From assembly GCA_033791605.1 (NCBI GenBank), contig JASJGJ010000081.1:6298-70297 (forward strand): DNA of 64,000 nt, given 5' to 3'. Each line of letters opens with the position of its first letter. Within the stretch, counting starts at the first letter, position 1. The notes under the pieces are model-generated. The model saw only the letters and a list, made by a program, of their open reading frames with translations, had not been told where the DNA came from and did no database searches. Origin of the DNA: Porticoccus sp033791605 (GTDB taxonomy: Bacteria; Pseudomonadota; Gammaproteobacteria; Pseudomonadales; Porticoccaceae). This document shows positions 34,225-44,345 of the stretch, one piece after another. A program made the position numbers and the translations under genes.

Positions 34225-35529
34225 TTAAAGCACTTTACAGAAAATTTTCGAGTTGCGTTGGAAGTTATAGAACGACTGGCGTTCTATGGGTAGGTCGTCC
34301 AGGGTGGCGTCAACAAAGCCTTTTTCTTTAAACCAATGACTGGCTTGAACGGTCAGCACAAACAGTCTTTGAACACCTTGTTGTGATGCCTGGTGTTCGG
34401 TGTGTTCAAGTAACCGACTGGCGATCCCTTGATTGAGAAACTCCGGATGTGTCACCACACAGGCTAGCTCGGCTGAATCGCTACCATTGAAGGGGTAGAG
34501 TGCGGCACAGCCTACTAGGGTGCCTTCTGCATGCTCCATAATAGAAAACCGAGAAATTTCTGTTTCCAGTAATTCTCGTGAACGTTTTACCAATACGCCT
34601 TTTTCTTCCATTGGCGAAATAAGCTCTAGCAGGCCACCGACATCGTCGATGGTGGCTTGCCGAATAATCTCTCGGGCATTTTTTAATATCAGGGTACCTT
34701 TACCTTCTCGGGTAAACAGTTCCTCTAGCAATGCGCCATTGTCGATATAGCTGATGATATGGCCTCGAGCAACACTGTTTTCACAGGCTTGGTAGCAGGC
34801 CATCAGAGCATGTTGTAGCGAGATGTTTCCATTCAGATTGTCCATGCAGCCGGGTGCCTCGTTGAGAGGAAGCATTTTAAGTAGGTTGCCTTGGTGGTCA
34901 GAAAGGCCTTGGCTGGCACTGAACATAATGAGTTTTTCTGCGCCCAAACTAATGGCGGCATGGGTGGCGATATCTTCGTAGTTCAGATTGAAGGCTTCCC
35001 CCGTGGGCGAATAACCAATAGGTGAAAGCAGGACGATGGCCCGATCATTGAGTTGTTTTTGTATGCTCTTATGATCAATTCTGCGTACTTCGCCGGTGTG
35101 ATGGAAATCGATACCATTTTTAACGCCTAAAGGCTTTGCGGTAATCAAGTTACCACCGACAACTTGAATCCGTGCGCCGTGCATGGGTGAGTTAACGGCG
35201 CCTGTAGAGAGCATGGCTTCAATGTTAATCCGAGTACTGCCGACCGCATCTTTGACACAGGACATGCTGGCACTGTCGGTAATACGGGTATGCTGATCAA
35301 ATCGTGGGGTGATAGCACAATTTCTAAGTCGCTCTTCTACCTGTGCTTTTGCTCCGTGAACTAGCACCAGTTTGATGCCGAGGCTGTGAAGCAGGGCAAT
35401 GTCGAGAACAATGTTGGTGAAATTTACATGGTCAACCGCCTCGCCACTGAGGGCAAGAACAAAGGTTTTTCCCCTGTGCGTATTGATGTAGGGGGATGTG
35501 TCACGCAGGAATTTAACGTAGTCGGTCAC
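34225..35529 (-). CDS. argA: N-acetylglutamate synthase
   Basis: ArgA acetylates glutamate, the first step of arginine synthesis, and is normally inhibited by arginine. The 434-residue product has an amino-acid-kinase-like N-terminal domain (about 1-290, LVLVHGAKAQVEERL; MLSTGAVNSPMHGARIQVVGGN) and a C-terminal GNAT acetyltransferase domain (about 295-430, ACVVTHPEFLNQGIASRLLEH). The start is GTG at 35529. argE lies upstream on the same strand with a 72-base gap, so two arginine enzymes sit together. Confidence 0.95.
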   Translation of the reverse strand: MTDYVKFLRDTSPYINTHRGKTFVLALSGEAVDHVNFTNIVLDIALLHSLGIKLVLVHGAKAQVEERLRNCAITPRFDQHTRITDSASMSCVKDAVGSTRINIEAMLSTGAVNSPMHGARIQVVGGNLITAKPLGVKNGIDFHHTGEVRRIDHKSIQKQLNDRAIVLLSPIGYSPTGEAFNLNYEDIATHAAISLGAEKLIMFSASQGLSDHQGNLLKMLPLNEAPGCMDNLNGNISLQHALMACYQACENSVARGHIISYIDNGALLEELFTREGKGTLILKNAREIIRQATIDDVGGLLELISPMEEKGVLVKRSRELLETEISRFSIMEHAEGTLVGCAALYPFNGSDSAELACVVTHPEFLNQGIASRLLEHTEHQASQQGVQRLFVLTVQASHWFKEKGFVDATLDDLPIERQSFYNFQRNSKIFCKVL

Positions 35530-35601
35530 AGTATCTGCCTGATTACCATTAAGAAATTAACATAAAACAATTTTGGTTCATCGCAGTATAAATAACGATG
35601 G

Positions 35602-36729
35602 TTATAAACAACAGCGGCTAATCAGTTGGCTTAAAAAGTCTACGGTGGGTTTAATTCGGTCTAGGGACAGATATTCATCGGGTTGATGGGCTTGTTCAAT
35701 ATTACCTGGCCCCAAAACCATCACGTCCATCCCTAGTTGACTGAGGTAAGGTGCCTCTGTAGCAAAAGAAACCGCTTCACTGGCGTGGTTGGTAAGCGTT
35801 TCGCAAATCTTGGCCAGTTTGGAGTCTGGAGCTGCCGAGTAAGCCGGGACGTTGTAATGGTTCAGTGAAATGGACACGCCGTTCTTTTGTTCGAAGGGCA
35901 TTATTCGCTCTTTGATGGTTTGCTGTAGTTTGCCCATATCCATGCCTGGCAGTGGGCGAATTTCAAATCCGAGTTCGCATTGACCACAAATACGGTTGGG
36001 ATTGTTGCCGCCGTGAATGCAGCCCAGATTCATGGTGGGGTAAGTAACCGTAAATAACGGGTTGTGGTAGTTATCCCGAAGTTCATTGCGGAGGGTCAGA
36101 AGTTCGCCCAAAACTTCGTGCAGGGCCTCCATGGCATTGACCCCAAGAGAGGGGTCACTTGAGTGGCCCGACCGACCTTCGATGATCAGTTTTTCAACCA
36201 TGATACCTTTGTGCATACTGATGGGTTTCATTCCCGTGGGCTCACCTATCAAGGCATAACGTGCTTTGGGTTTGCCTGATTTGGCCAGTGCTTGTGCTCC
36301 CATCATGGAAGATTCTTCGTCCGCCGTGGCGAGAAAAATTAACGGTTGTTTGAGCGGCTGGTCTAAAAATGGTTTGGCCGCTTCAATGGCTAGGGGGAAG
36401 AACCCCTTCATGTCACAGGTACCGAGACCATATAAACGGTGGTCTTTTTCCGTTAACTGGAAAGGGCTGTTGTTCCAGAGTTTTTCATCACAGGGCACAG
36501 TGTCTGTATGGCCCGCTAGCACCAAACCGCCCGGGCCTGTGCCGAGTGTGGCAATAAGGTTGGCTTTTCTGGGGTCTGCTAGGGGGATGACTTCGGTGGT
36601 AAAGCCAAGATCACTGAGCCAGTTAGCTAATAATTCGATGACGTCTCGATTGCCATGATCCAATGCGGGGTTAACACTGCTTATGGAATTTTTGGCGACG
36701 AGCTGCTGGAGCATGGTGATTAATTGCAT
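35602..36729 (-). CDS. argE: Acetylornithine deacetylase
   Basis: ArgE hydrolyses N-acetylornithine to ornithine in arginine synthesis; it is a zinc-dependent M20 family enzyme. The 375 residues show the M20 motifs LVLAGHTDTVPCD (metal histidine, about residue 74), LYGLGTCDMKGFF (bridging aspartate), TADEESSMMGAQAL (catalytic glutamate pair) and the C-terminal MDVMVLGPGNIEQAHQPDEYLS. Start ATG at 36729. It precedes argA and follows a small DUF6316-like gene on the same strand (84-base gap). Confidence 0.95.
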   Translation of the reverse strand: MQLITMLQQLVAKNSISSVNPALDHGNRDVIELLANWLSDLGFTTEVIPLADPRKANLIATLGTGPGGLVLAGHTDTVPCDEKLWNNSPFQLTEKDHRLYGLGTCDMKGFFPLAIEAAKPFLDQPLKQPLIFLATADEESSMMGAQALAKSGKPKARYALIGEPTGMKPISMHKGIMVEKLIIEGRSGHSSDPSLGVNAMEALHEVLGELLTLRNELRDNYHNPLFTVTYPTMNLGCIHGGNNPNRICGQCELGFEIRPLPGMDMGKLQQTIKERIMPFEQKNGVSISLNHYNVPAYSAAPDSKLAKICETLTNHASEAVSFATEAPYLSQLGMDVMVLGPGNIEQAHQPDEYLSLDRIKPTVDFLSQLISRCCL

Positions 36730-36813
36730 GGCTCGAGTCTACGATGCATGGACGAAAAAGCAACTGGTGGTGTGGCCGCAAGTTAATGGTGGATGATCAG
36801 CAGCATGGTGTAG

Positions 36814-37047
36814 TTACTTTAGGGAAAAGCCTTTGGATGCTACCTGATCAGACATAACATGCAGGGGGTCTTTACCCTCAGCAATATCTTTGGCATAGGC
36901 GTCAGCAGCTTTCTGCGCTTCTTTTTGGGTGCCAAATGGCCCGATCACTTTTGCACCTTCTCGTACGGCAAAAAACCATTGGCCATTTAGACACTCAACA
37001 CGTGCAGATCGAAAACGTGTGCTGTCTTTTTCTCCTTTCCTAGGCAT
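36814..37047 (-). CDS. Small DUF6316-like conserved protein
   Basis: The 77-residue product is basic, with the core pattern RSARVECLNGQWFFAVREG... GPFGTQKEAQKAADAYAKDI. This resembles the small DUF6316 proteins of pseudomonads, which have no known function; the repeated aromatic strand plus helix suggests a compact beta-beta-alpha fold (inference). AAGGGA lies five bases before the ATG at 37047. It may be cotranscribed with argE. Confidence 0.65.
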   Translation of the reverse strand: MPRKGEKDSTRFRSARVECLNGQWFFAVREGAKVIGPFGTQKEAQKAADAYAKDIAEGKDPLHVMSDQVASKGFSLK

Positions 37048-37293
37048 TGCTATCCCTTAATCTATGCATGGACAAATGGGCTATTAAACTGTGAAAGATT
37101 AGTTTTTTTTTGACGGCAACGGGAGAGTATTTTTCTCAGTGGGCGAATGGGTGGCGTGAATGGTTATATGGGCAGTGTTTGGCTTATATTGCGCTCTTGA
37201 AAATTTTGGGTGTAGATGTGGGTTGGCTATTATCGCTACAATCATGTACATAGGGATTTATTAGCAGCAGATCAATCATGTTAGGTGGTGATT

Positions 37294-39069
37294 ATGGCCG
37301 GTGAAACGGTAGTAGAGCGTCAACTGGATTTGAGCAATATTCTCAAGGATTTGGTGGCGGATGGTTTGTTGATCCGTGAGGATGCCAATCTTATGTCGGG
37401 TTCTCAACGTAGTAGAGAGCAGGCGCTATTACACCCCCTTGCCTATATTGCCGGTCAGCGACCACAAAATGCCAGCGAACCCAGCAAGCAGCTGACCATA
37501 GACGACTTAACTGTCTGGCTGTCAGAAAAAAGTGGTCTTGAAATAGCGCATATCGATCCTCTGAAGGTTGATGTGACGGCGGTGACGAATGTTATGTCAT
37601 TTCAGTTTGCACGGCGTCACAGTATCCTTTGTGTTGATGTTAAAGGTGATGAGCTGGTGATCGCAACAACGCAGCCATTTGTGACATCCTGGGTGGCAGA
37701 TCTTGAGCAAACCAGTCGTAAACAAATCAAGCGAGTGGTGGTAAACCCACAGGATGTGGCGAAATACACCGTTGAATTTTATTCTCTGGCTAAATCCGTA
37801 TTTGGTGCGCGGGGGCAGACGGGAGACAACCGGTCGGGAGTCACCAATTTTGAACAGTTGCTCCAGATAGGCTCGTTAAAAGATCCTGATGCTCAAGATC
37901 AGCATATCGTTAATATTGTGGACTGGTTGTTGCAGTACGCCTTTGATCAGAGAGCCAGTGATATTCACCTTGAGCCGCGTCGAGAAAAGGGAAAGATTCG
38001 TTTTCGTATTGATGGCGTTTTACATCAGGTGTATGAATTGCCCGACCAGGTTATGACAGCAGTCACCAGCCGTATAAAAATACTGGGCCGAATGAACGTG
38101 GCCGAGAAACGCAGGCCTCAGGATGGTCGGGTAAAAACCGTCACCCCTGAAGGTAATGAAATTGAATTACGGCTTTCCACATTACCTACAGCTTTTGGTG
38201 AAAAGTTGGTGATGAGAATTTTTGATCCTGAAGTGTTGTTGCGTAGCTTTAGTGACTTAGGGTTAAGTGGTGATGATCTTAAGCACTGGAATGAAATGAC
38301 CAATCGTCCCCATGGCATAGTCTTGGTGACGGGGCCCACTGGGTCGGGTAAAACTACCACGCTTTATTCCACCCTTAAGCAGCTATCAACGGAAGACGTG
38401 AATGTCAGCACCATTGAAGACCCGATTGAAATGGTGGAAGACAGTTTTAATCAAAGCCAGGTTCAGCCAAAGATAGATTTCGATTTTGCTGCAGGCATTC
38501 GAACACTGATGCGTCAGGACCCAGATATTATTATGGTCGGGGAGATTCGAGATTTGGCAACAGCAGAAATGGCCATACAAGCGGCACTAACGGGCCACTT
38601 AGTGTTGTCGACGCTTCATACTAACGATGCGCCTACAGCCATTACTCGCTTACTTGATCTGGGGGTTCCGGCTCATCTTATCCGGGTTACCCTCAATGGT
38701 GTGATGGCTCAGCGGTTGGTGCGAACACTTTGCCCTCACTGTAAGGAGCCGGCGCCTACGGTTAATGAGGATTGGGAGCCATTGGTGCGCCCCTGGAAGG
38801 TGAAATCCCCCGACCAATTATATAAGCCTGTGGGCTGTCTTGAGTGTCGTAATACGGGTTTCTTGGGACGGCAGGGTATTTACGAAATATTGCCTGTTAA
38901 TGAATCCATTAGACCTTTAATTACTGCCGACACGGATATTTCAGCGTTGAGATTGCAGGCCATGAAAGAGGGCATGCGGACCCTGAGGTTGAGTGGTGCT
39001 CAAAAAGTTGGGGCCGGTATTACCTCGGTGGAAGAGGTAATGCGAGTTGCTCCGGAGTCAGGAAAGTAA
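37294..39069 (+). CDS. GspE/PilB-family secretion ATPase (orphan)
   Basis: These hexameric ATPases power type II secretion or type IV pilus assembly at the inner membrane. The 591-residue product has an N-terminal GspE/MshEN-like region, then the ATPase core with Walker A GPTGSGKTTTLYS, the Asp box STIEDPIEM, Walker B IIMVGEIRD and the His box GHLVLSTLHTNDAPTA, and a C-terminal zinc-binding pair CPHC/CLEC. ATG at 37294 follows AGGTGG. No other pilus or secretion gene is in the window, so the partner machine is unknown. MSHA- or GspE-type are both possible. Confidence 0.87.
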   Translation: MAGETVVERQLDLSNILKDLVADGLLIREDANLMSGSQRSREQALLHPLAYIAGQRPQNASEPSKQLTIDDLTVWLSEKSGLEIAHIDPLKVDVTAVTNVMSFQFARRHSILCVDVKGDELVIATTQPFVTSWVADLEQTSRKQIKRVVVNPQDVAKYTVEFYSLAKSVFGARGQTGDNRSGVTNFEQLLQIGSLKDPDAQDQHIVNIVDWLLQYAFDQRASDIHLEPRREKGKIRFRIDGVLHQVYELPDQVMTAVTSRIKILGRMNVAEKRRPQDGRVKTVTPEGNEIELRLSTLPTAFGEKLVMRIFDPEVLLRSFSDLGLSGDDLKHWNEMTNRPHGIVLVTGPTGSGKTTTLYSTLKQLSTEDVNVSTIEDPIEMVEDSFNQSQVQPKIDFDFAAGIRTLMRQDPDIIMVGEIRDLATAEMAIQAALTGHLVLSTLHTNDAPTAITRLLDLGVPAHLIRVTLNGVMAQRLVRTLCPHCKEPAPTVNEDWEPLVRPWKVKSPDQLYKPVGCLECRNTGFLGRQGIYEILPVNESIRPLITADTDISALRLQAMKEGMRTLRLSGAQKVGAGITSVEEVMRVAPESGK

Positions 39070-39210
39070 GGTGATGGGGCTGTTTTTGTGTCAGTGAATT
39101 CCTGGGTGTTTTTAGGATGCTAGTGCGAGAGCCGCAATTGTTTTGTTGATACAGGTTTTATCTGTTGCTTGTCAATTTGTACCCTTGCGGGTCGTTATTA
39201 GGGTATTGCT

Positions 39211-42135
39211 ATGAGTCGAAAACCATTACCTTTGATGCTTCATGAGCAGTGGCTTTTCCGCCGCGAGCATTTTGAACATCTGGCTTCTCCAGAGCTGTCC
39301 AGATGGTTAGAGAGAGTGCTTAGTGATGACGATAGCTTCTCTTCTGATATAAAGCTGGTTTGGAGTTGCAGTGAATTCGTTGCTTCAACATGTAGTACGA
39401 ATCCAGAAATGTTTCAGCAGTTGATTGATTCGGGTGATTTGGATGTTTGTTATTCCCCTGCTTCTATGGCTGAACGCCTGTCTGCACAGCTTGTAGAGAC
39501 TAAGACCGAAGAAGATCTACTGCGGCAGTTGCGCAGGTTCCGTGCTCGAGAAATGGTGCGGATAGTCTGGCGAGATTTTATTAGAGCGGCTGATTTGGAG
39601 GAAACAACGGCAGATATGACTCTGCTCGCAGAGGCTTGTTTGCAGGGCTCGATCGATTTTCTCTATCCCCGAGCTTGTGAGGACTGGGGTACCCCCGTTA
39701 ACGCCAGTGGTGAACCACAGAAAATGGTGGTGCTTGGCATGGGAAAAATGGGTGCCTGGGAGCTCAATGTCTCTTCTGATATTGATTTGATTTTTTCCTA
39801 CCCCGAGGGTGGTGAAACTCAGGGTGGCAAACGCAGTTTTAGTAATCAGGAGTTTTTTGTTCGGCTAGGGCAAAAGTTGATTAAGGCGTTGGATGTCCGT
39901 AATGCCGATGGGTTTGTATTTCGTGTGGATATGAGATTGCGGCCTTATGGGCAAAGTGGTGCATTAATTCTTAATTTTGATGCCATGGAGGAGTACTACC
40001 AAACACAGGGTCGGGAGTGGGAGCGTTATGCCATGATCAAGGCGCGCGTGGTGGCGGGGGACCGTGAGGCTGGAGCTAAGCTTATGGCCATGTTGCGGCC
40101 ATTTACTTATCGAAAATATATTGATTTTAGTGCCATTGAATCTCTGCGTGATATGAAAGGGCTTATTAATCGAGAGGTACAGCGAAAAGGAATTTCTGGG
40201 GATGTAAAGCGTGGTGCCGGTGGTATTCGGGAGGTGGAATTTGTCGCTCAAGCTTTCCAGCTCATCCGGGGCGGCCGTGATGTTCGTTTTCAGGCGCAGG
40301 CATTAAAGGAGGTGCTGGCGTTACTAGGTGAGGAAGCGCTGTTGCCCGCTAGCGATGTTGAAACGCTTTACCAGAGCTATACCTTCTTACGCAATGTTGA
40401 GCATGCTTTACAGGGTTGGCAGGATAAGCAAACCCAAATGCTTCCCGATGAAGAATGGGGGCAGATTCGGCTGGCTTACCTGCTTGGCTTTGATAGCTGG
40501 GATGAATTTTTTGCCAGCTTAGAAGTTCATCGAGCATTTGTCAGGAAAATATTTGAAGATGTAATTGCTGATGAGCATCAAGAGGCTGCAAGTGATGCTG
40601 TTGGCGAAGATATTCAAAATGCACGACATGTCTGGCTGAGTTGTGGCGACGATAGTTTGGAGTGTTGCGAGCTTGAAGACTTGGGCTATTGCCAGCCAGA
40701 TCAGGCGATGGCTGTTATTCGAACCCTACACAATAGCCGGTCAGTTCTGGCTATGGCCTCAGATACCCGGGTTCGCCTTGATGATTTAATGCCACGACTC
40801 ATTGTTGCCTGCGCTACGCTGGGTAATGACGCTGAAACTCTGGGTCGAGTTTTACAGTTAGTGGAGTCCGTTGCTCGTCGTAGTGCCTATCTTGTACTTT
40901 TGAAAGAAAATCCTATGGCGTTACACACTACCGTCAAGCTTTGTGCTGCTAGCCCATGGATTGCTGAGCAGTTGTCCCGGTATCCGGCATTATTAGATGA
41001 GCTACTTGATAGTCGAACACTTTTTTCCTTGCCCAATAGAAGTGAGCTGGAAGACGAGCTTCGACAGCAATTGTTGCGTGTTCCAGAAGATGATCTGGAA
41101 GCGCAGATGGAGGTGCTTCGTTACTTTCAGCGTTCCCATAGCTTGCATGTCGCCGCTTGTGAGGTGGAGGATATTCTGCCCTTGATGAAGGTGAGTGATT
41201 ATCTCACTTGGTTGGCTGAGGCTATTTTGAACCATGTATTGGAAATAGCCTGGGAGCAGATGGTGGATCGTTATGGTCATCCTGGAAGGGAGAGTGAAAG
41301 TGGTGATAAGCCTGGATTCTTGATTCTGGGTTACGGCAAGCTTGGTGGGATTGAATTAGGGCATGGCTCTGATCTTGATTTGGTTTTTTTGCATGATGCC
41401 AATCCCAATAAGGCAACCGATGGCGATCGAAGCATCGACAATGCCACATTTTTTATGCGTCTGGGGCAGCGGGTTATTCATATTTTGACCACTCAAATGA
41501 GTTCTGGCGCGCTCTATGAAGTCGATATGCGCCTCAGGCCATCGGGTAACTCGGGTATGTTGGTCTCTTCTTTGGTGGGGTTTGAGAAGTATCAGCTAGA
41601 AGAAGCATGGACATGGGAGCATCAGGCATTAGTTCGGGCTAGGCCCGTGGCTGGCCCCGAAAAACTGTCAAAGGCTTTTCAGGAAACACGCCGTCGAGTG
41701 CTTTGTCAGAAGCGTGAGCATGTGCAGTTGCTAGAAGATGTCATTGGCATGCGAAATAAAATGCGGACCCATCTAGGCAGTCATAAAATGATTTCTGATA
41801 AAAAGGCAGCCGAAAGTGGGAGTGTTTTCAGTCTTAAGCAGGACGCTGGAGGTATCGTTGACATCGAATTTATGGTTCAATTTGCGGTCTTGGATCGATC
41901 CCATGAAATTCCCGAGTTAACCCGTTGGAGCGATAATATTCGTATCCTTGTATGTCTAGAGGAGGGTGGGGTTATATCGGCGGAAGATGCGGAGTTTTTG
42001 ACGAGAGCTTATAAAAATTACCGCTCTGTCGGGCATCGTTTGCAGCTACAAAAATTGCCTGTTGTGGTAGCTGCCTCTGAATTTAGTGTTGAGCGCGAGC
42101 AGGTCTCGTCAGTTTGGCGAAAGCTGCTGGTCTAG
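39211..42135 (+). CDS. glnE: Glutamine synthetase adenylyltransferase/deadenylase
   Basis: GlnE adds and removes AMP on glutamine synthetase in response to nitrogen status. The 974 residues carry two nucleotidyltransferase domains: the N-terminal deadenylase with GMGKMGAWELNVSSDIDLIFSYPEGG (about 175-200) and the C-terminal adenylylase with GYGKLGGIELGHGSDLDLVFLHDAN (about 708-732), each with the G-x11-12-D-x-D pattern, separated by a regulatory linker and each followed by an all-helical domain (GGIREVEFVAQAFQL; GGIVDIEFMVQF). Full length. Gene order glnE-ilvE-waaF matches Pseudomonas. Confidence 0.96.
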   Translation: MSRKPLPLMLHEQWLFRREHFEHLASPELSRWLERVLSDDDSFSSDIKLVWSCSEFVASTCSTNPEMFQQLIDSGDLDVCYSPASMAERLSAQLVETKTEEDLLRQLRRFRAREMVRIVWRDFIRAADLEETTADMTLLAEACLQGSIDFLYPRACEDWGTPVNASGEPQKMVVLGMGKMGAWELNVSSDIDLIFSYPEGGETQGGKRSFSNQEFFVRLGQKLIKALDVRNADGFVFRVDMRLRPYGQSGALILNFDAMEEYYQTQGREWERYAMIKARVVAGDREAGAKLMAMLRPFTYRKYIDFSAIESLRDMKGLINREVQRKGISGDVKRGAGGIREVEFVAQAFQLIRGGRDVRFQAQALKEVLALLGEEALLPASDVETLYQSYTFLRNVEHALQGWQDKQTQMLPDEEWGQIRLAYLLGFDSWDEFFASLEVHRAFVRKIFEDVIADEHQEAASDAVGEDIQNARHVWLSCGDDSLECCELEDLGYCQPDQAMAVIRTLHNSRSVLAMASDTRVRLDDLMPRLIVACATLGNDAETLGRVLQLVESVARRSAYLVLLKENPMALHTTVKLCAASPWIAEQLSRYPALLDELLDSRTLFSLPNRSELEDELRQQLLRVPEDDLEAQMEVLRYFQRSHSLHVAACEVEDILPLMKVSDYLTWLAEAILNHVLEIAWEQMVDRYGHPGRESESGDKPGFLILGYGKLGGIELGHGSDLDLVFLHDANPNKATDGDRSIDNATFFMRLGQRVIHILTTQMSSGALYEVDMRLRPSGNSGMLVSSLVGFEKYQLEEAWTWEHQALVRARPVAGPEKLSKAFQETRRRVLCQKREHVQLLEDVIGMRNKMRTHLGSHKMISDKKAAESGSVFSLKQDAGGIVDIEFMVQFAVLDRSHEIPELTRWSDNIRILVCLEEGGVISAEDAEFLTRAYKNYRSVGHRLQLQKLPVVVAASEFSVEREQVSSVWRKLLV

Positions 42136-42257
42136 CATGTTAATGGTAGTAGGCCGTTCTGCTGAGCGCCTGTATCAGTGTGTTGTTTTTAGAAAGGTTT
42201 GATTTTTCAAGCCTATTAGATAGGTCTTTAAGTAGATAGATTTTTAGGAGATGTTAG

Positions 42258-43187
42258 ATGTCTTTTGCCGATCGTGATGGCTACATCTGGTTTGATGGTG
42301 AGATGGTTCCCTGGCGGGAAGCTAAAGTTCATGTGTTAACTCACACACTTCATTATGGTATGGGGGTGTTTGAGGGTGTTCGCGCCTATGAAACCCAGGA
42401 TCAGGGCCCTGCTATTTTTCGCTTGCAAGATCATACCGACCGGTTGTTTCGTTCTGCGAAAATCATGGGTATGGATATGCCCTTTAGCAAAGAAGTGCTG
42501 AATGAAGCTCAAAAGCTGGTGGTTCGTGAAAACAATTTACACGAAGCCTATTTGCGACCGATGGCATTCTTGGGTTCAGAGGGAATGGGGTTGCGTGCGG
42601 ATGGGCTTAAAACCCATGTCATTGTGGCGGCTTGGAACTGGCCTTCTTATATGTCTCCTGAGGCATTGGAGCAGGGCATTAAAATTCGCACGTCCTCCTA
42701 TACTCGTCACCATGTGAATATCTCCATGACGAAAGCGAAAGCGAATGGCAACTACATTAACTCTATGTTGGCATTACGTGAGGCGTTGGACTCTGGTTGT
42801 GAAGAGGCGCTATTGCTTGACCCAGAAGGTTTTGTTGCAGAAGGTAGTGGCGAAAATATTTTTGTGGTGCGTGATGGCGTACTTTATACCCCAGAGCTTA
42901 CCTCTTGTCTGGATGGCATTACCCGTAAAACGGTTATGCAGTTGGCAGAAAATGATGGTTACAAGGTGGTAGAGAAGCGCATTACTCGTGACGAAGTGTA
43001 TATAGCTGATGAGGCCTTTTTCACGGGTACCGCTGCGGAGGTTTTGCCTATCAGAGAGCTGGACGGACGAGTTTTGGGTAGCGGAAAACGTGGTCCGATT
43101 ACTGAGTTACTACAGTCACAGTATTTTGATTTGGTGCGTGGCCGGAGAGCCGAGCATTCGGCATGGCTGGCACCTGTGGGACAGTAA
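42258..43187 (+). CDS. ilvE: Branched-chain amino acid aminotransferase
   Basis: IlvE transfers amino groups between glutamate and the keto acids of valine, leucine and isoleucine, using pyridoxal phosphate. The 309 residues have the fold IV pattern: YIWFDGEMVPWREAKVHVLTHTLHYGMGVFEGVRAY, the SMTKAKANGNYINSMLA segment with the PLP lysine, ALLLDPEGFVAEGSGENIFVV and EAFFTGTAAEVLPIREL. AGGAGAT lies before the ATG. It stands between glnE and waaF, as in Pseudomonas. Confidence 0.96.
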   Translation: MSFADRDGYIWFDGEMVPWREAKVHVLTHTLHYGMGVFEGVRAYETQDQGPAIFRLQDHTDRLFRSAKIMGMDMPFSKEVLNEAQKLVVRENNLHEAYLRPMAFLGSEGMGLRADGLKTHVIVAAWNWPSYMSPEALEQGIKIRTSSYTRHHVNISMTKAKANGNYINSMLALREALDSGCEEALLLDPEGFVAEGSGENIFVVRDGVLYTPELTSCLDGITRKTVMQLAENDGYKVVEKRITRDEVYIADEAFFTGTAAEVLPIRELDGRVLGSGKRGPITELLQSQYFDLVRGRRAEHSAWLAPVGQ

Positions 43188-43265
43188 TGCCTAGGTCGTT
43201 TCGGAGGCTCTGTAGTATCTAAAAAGGTATCTGAACACAGTCATCTGAAAATAGACAGCAAGCAT

Positions 43266-44345
43266 ATGGCATCTGAACAGAACACATCAGAAACTGAAGC
43301 ACCTGAAAAAAGAGTGTTGATTATTGGGCCGTCATGGGTTGGAGACATGGTGATGGCCCAGTCGCTGTTTATTCTTCTTAAACAGCAGAATCCGAACGTT
43401 GTTATTGATGTGTTGGCTCCTGGCTGGAGCCGACCGATTATTGCTCGAATGCCCGAAATCAGGCGTGCCATTGAAATGCCTGTTGGTCATGGCAGCCTGA
43501 TGTGGTCGATACGACGAAAAATTGGCTGTGAATTGCGAGCAGAAAATTACCATCAGGCAATTGTGTTGCCCAATTCATTCAAGTCTGCACTGATCCCTTG
43601 GTTTGCCAGCATTCCTCAGCGCACCGGTTGGAAGGGTGAGATGCGTTATGGCTTACTCAATGATCTTCGTAGTTTAGATAAGCAACGTTATCCCATGATG
43701 GTGCAGCGTTTTGATGCGCTGGCTTATCCTGAAGGCGAAGATCTGGCGGAAAAGCTTCCCGCGCCAGATTTACATGCAGATATTAAGCGTGTGCCGGTAT
43801 TGCGCCAGCAGTTTGGTTTGACGAGTGAGCGTAAAATATTGGCCTTGTGTCCGGGGGCAGAATTTGGTCCTGCCAAGCGATGGCCTGAGCAGCATTATGC
43901 CGCTGTAGCGGCTCAAAAAATTGCCGAAGGTTGGCAAGTCTGGTTGTTGGGTTCTGGTAAAGACCAGCCTGTCACTGAATCAATTATTCATTTGTTACCT
44001 CAGGACGATCAGCAATACAGCTTCAATTTGGCCGGAGTGACTCAGCTTGAGGATGCGATTGATTTATTGTCTGTTGCTGATGCGGTGGTCAGCAATGACT
44101 CTGGATTGATGCATATATCTGCCGCGTTAAATCGCCCGTTGGTGGTGATTTATGGTTCTACTTCTCCGGCGTTTACTCCGCCACTAAATGAGCAGGTGGC
44201 TGTTCTTTCTATTCCTGTAGATTGCGGGCCCTGTTTTAAGCGCGAATGCCCGCTTGATCCTGCGACGTCTGTCCCGATGAAATGTCTAAACGACGTATCC
44301 CCTGAGCGGGCAATTGTGGCATTGTCAGAGCTGGTTCCAAATTAA
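43266..44345 (+). CDS. waaF: ADP-heptose:LPS heptosyltransferase II
   Basis: WaaF adds the second heptose to the inner core of lipopolysaccharide on the cytoplasmic face of the inner membrane. The 359-residue GT9 protein opens, after a 14-residue polar stretch, with RVLIIGPSWVGDMVMAQSLF, and has CPGAEFGPAKRWPEQHYAAVA, SVADAVVSNDSGLMHISAALNRPLVVIYGSTSPAFTPP and the cysteine-rich DCGPCFKRECPLD. The stop overlaps the waaC start by one base. First gene of the LPS core operon. Confidence 0.95.
   Translation: MASEQNTSETEAPEKRVLIIGPSWVGDMVMAQSLFILLKQQNPNVVIDVLAPGWSRPIIARMPEIRRAIEMPVGHGSLMWSIRRKIGCELRAENYHQAIVLPNSFKSALIPWFASIPQRTGWKGEMRYGLLNDLRSLDKQRYPMMVQRFDALAYPEGEDLAEKLPAPDLHADIKRVPVLRQQFGLTSERKILALCPGAEFGPAKRWPEQHYAAVAAQKIAEGWQVWLLGSGKDQPVTESIIHLLPQDDQQYSFNLAGVTQLEDAIDLLSVADAVVSNDSGLMHISAALNRPLVVIYGSTSPAFTPPLNEQVAVLSIPVDCGPCFKRECPLDPATSVPMKCLNDVSPERAIVALSELVPN

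Noticed and set aside
42212..42224. CCTATTAGATAGG before ilvE as a copy of the copper chaperone palindrome
   Set aside because: The centre differs (three bases rather than one) and a chance or terminator origin is equally likely.
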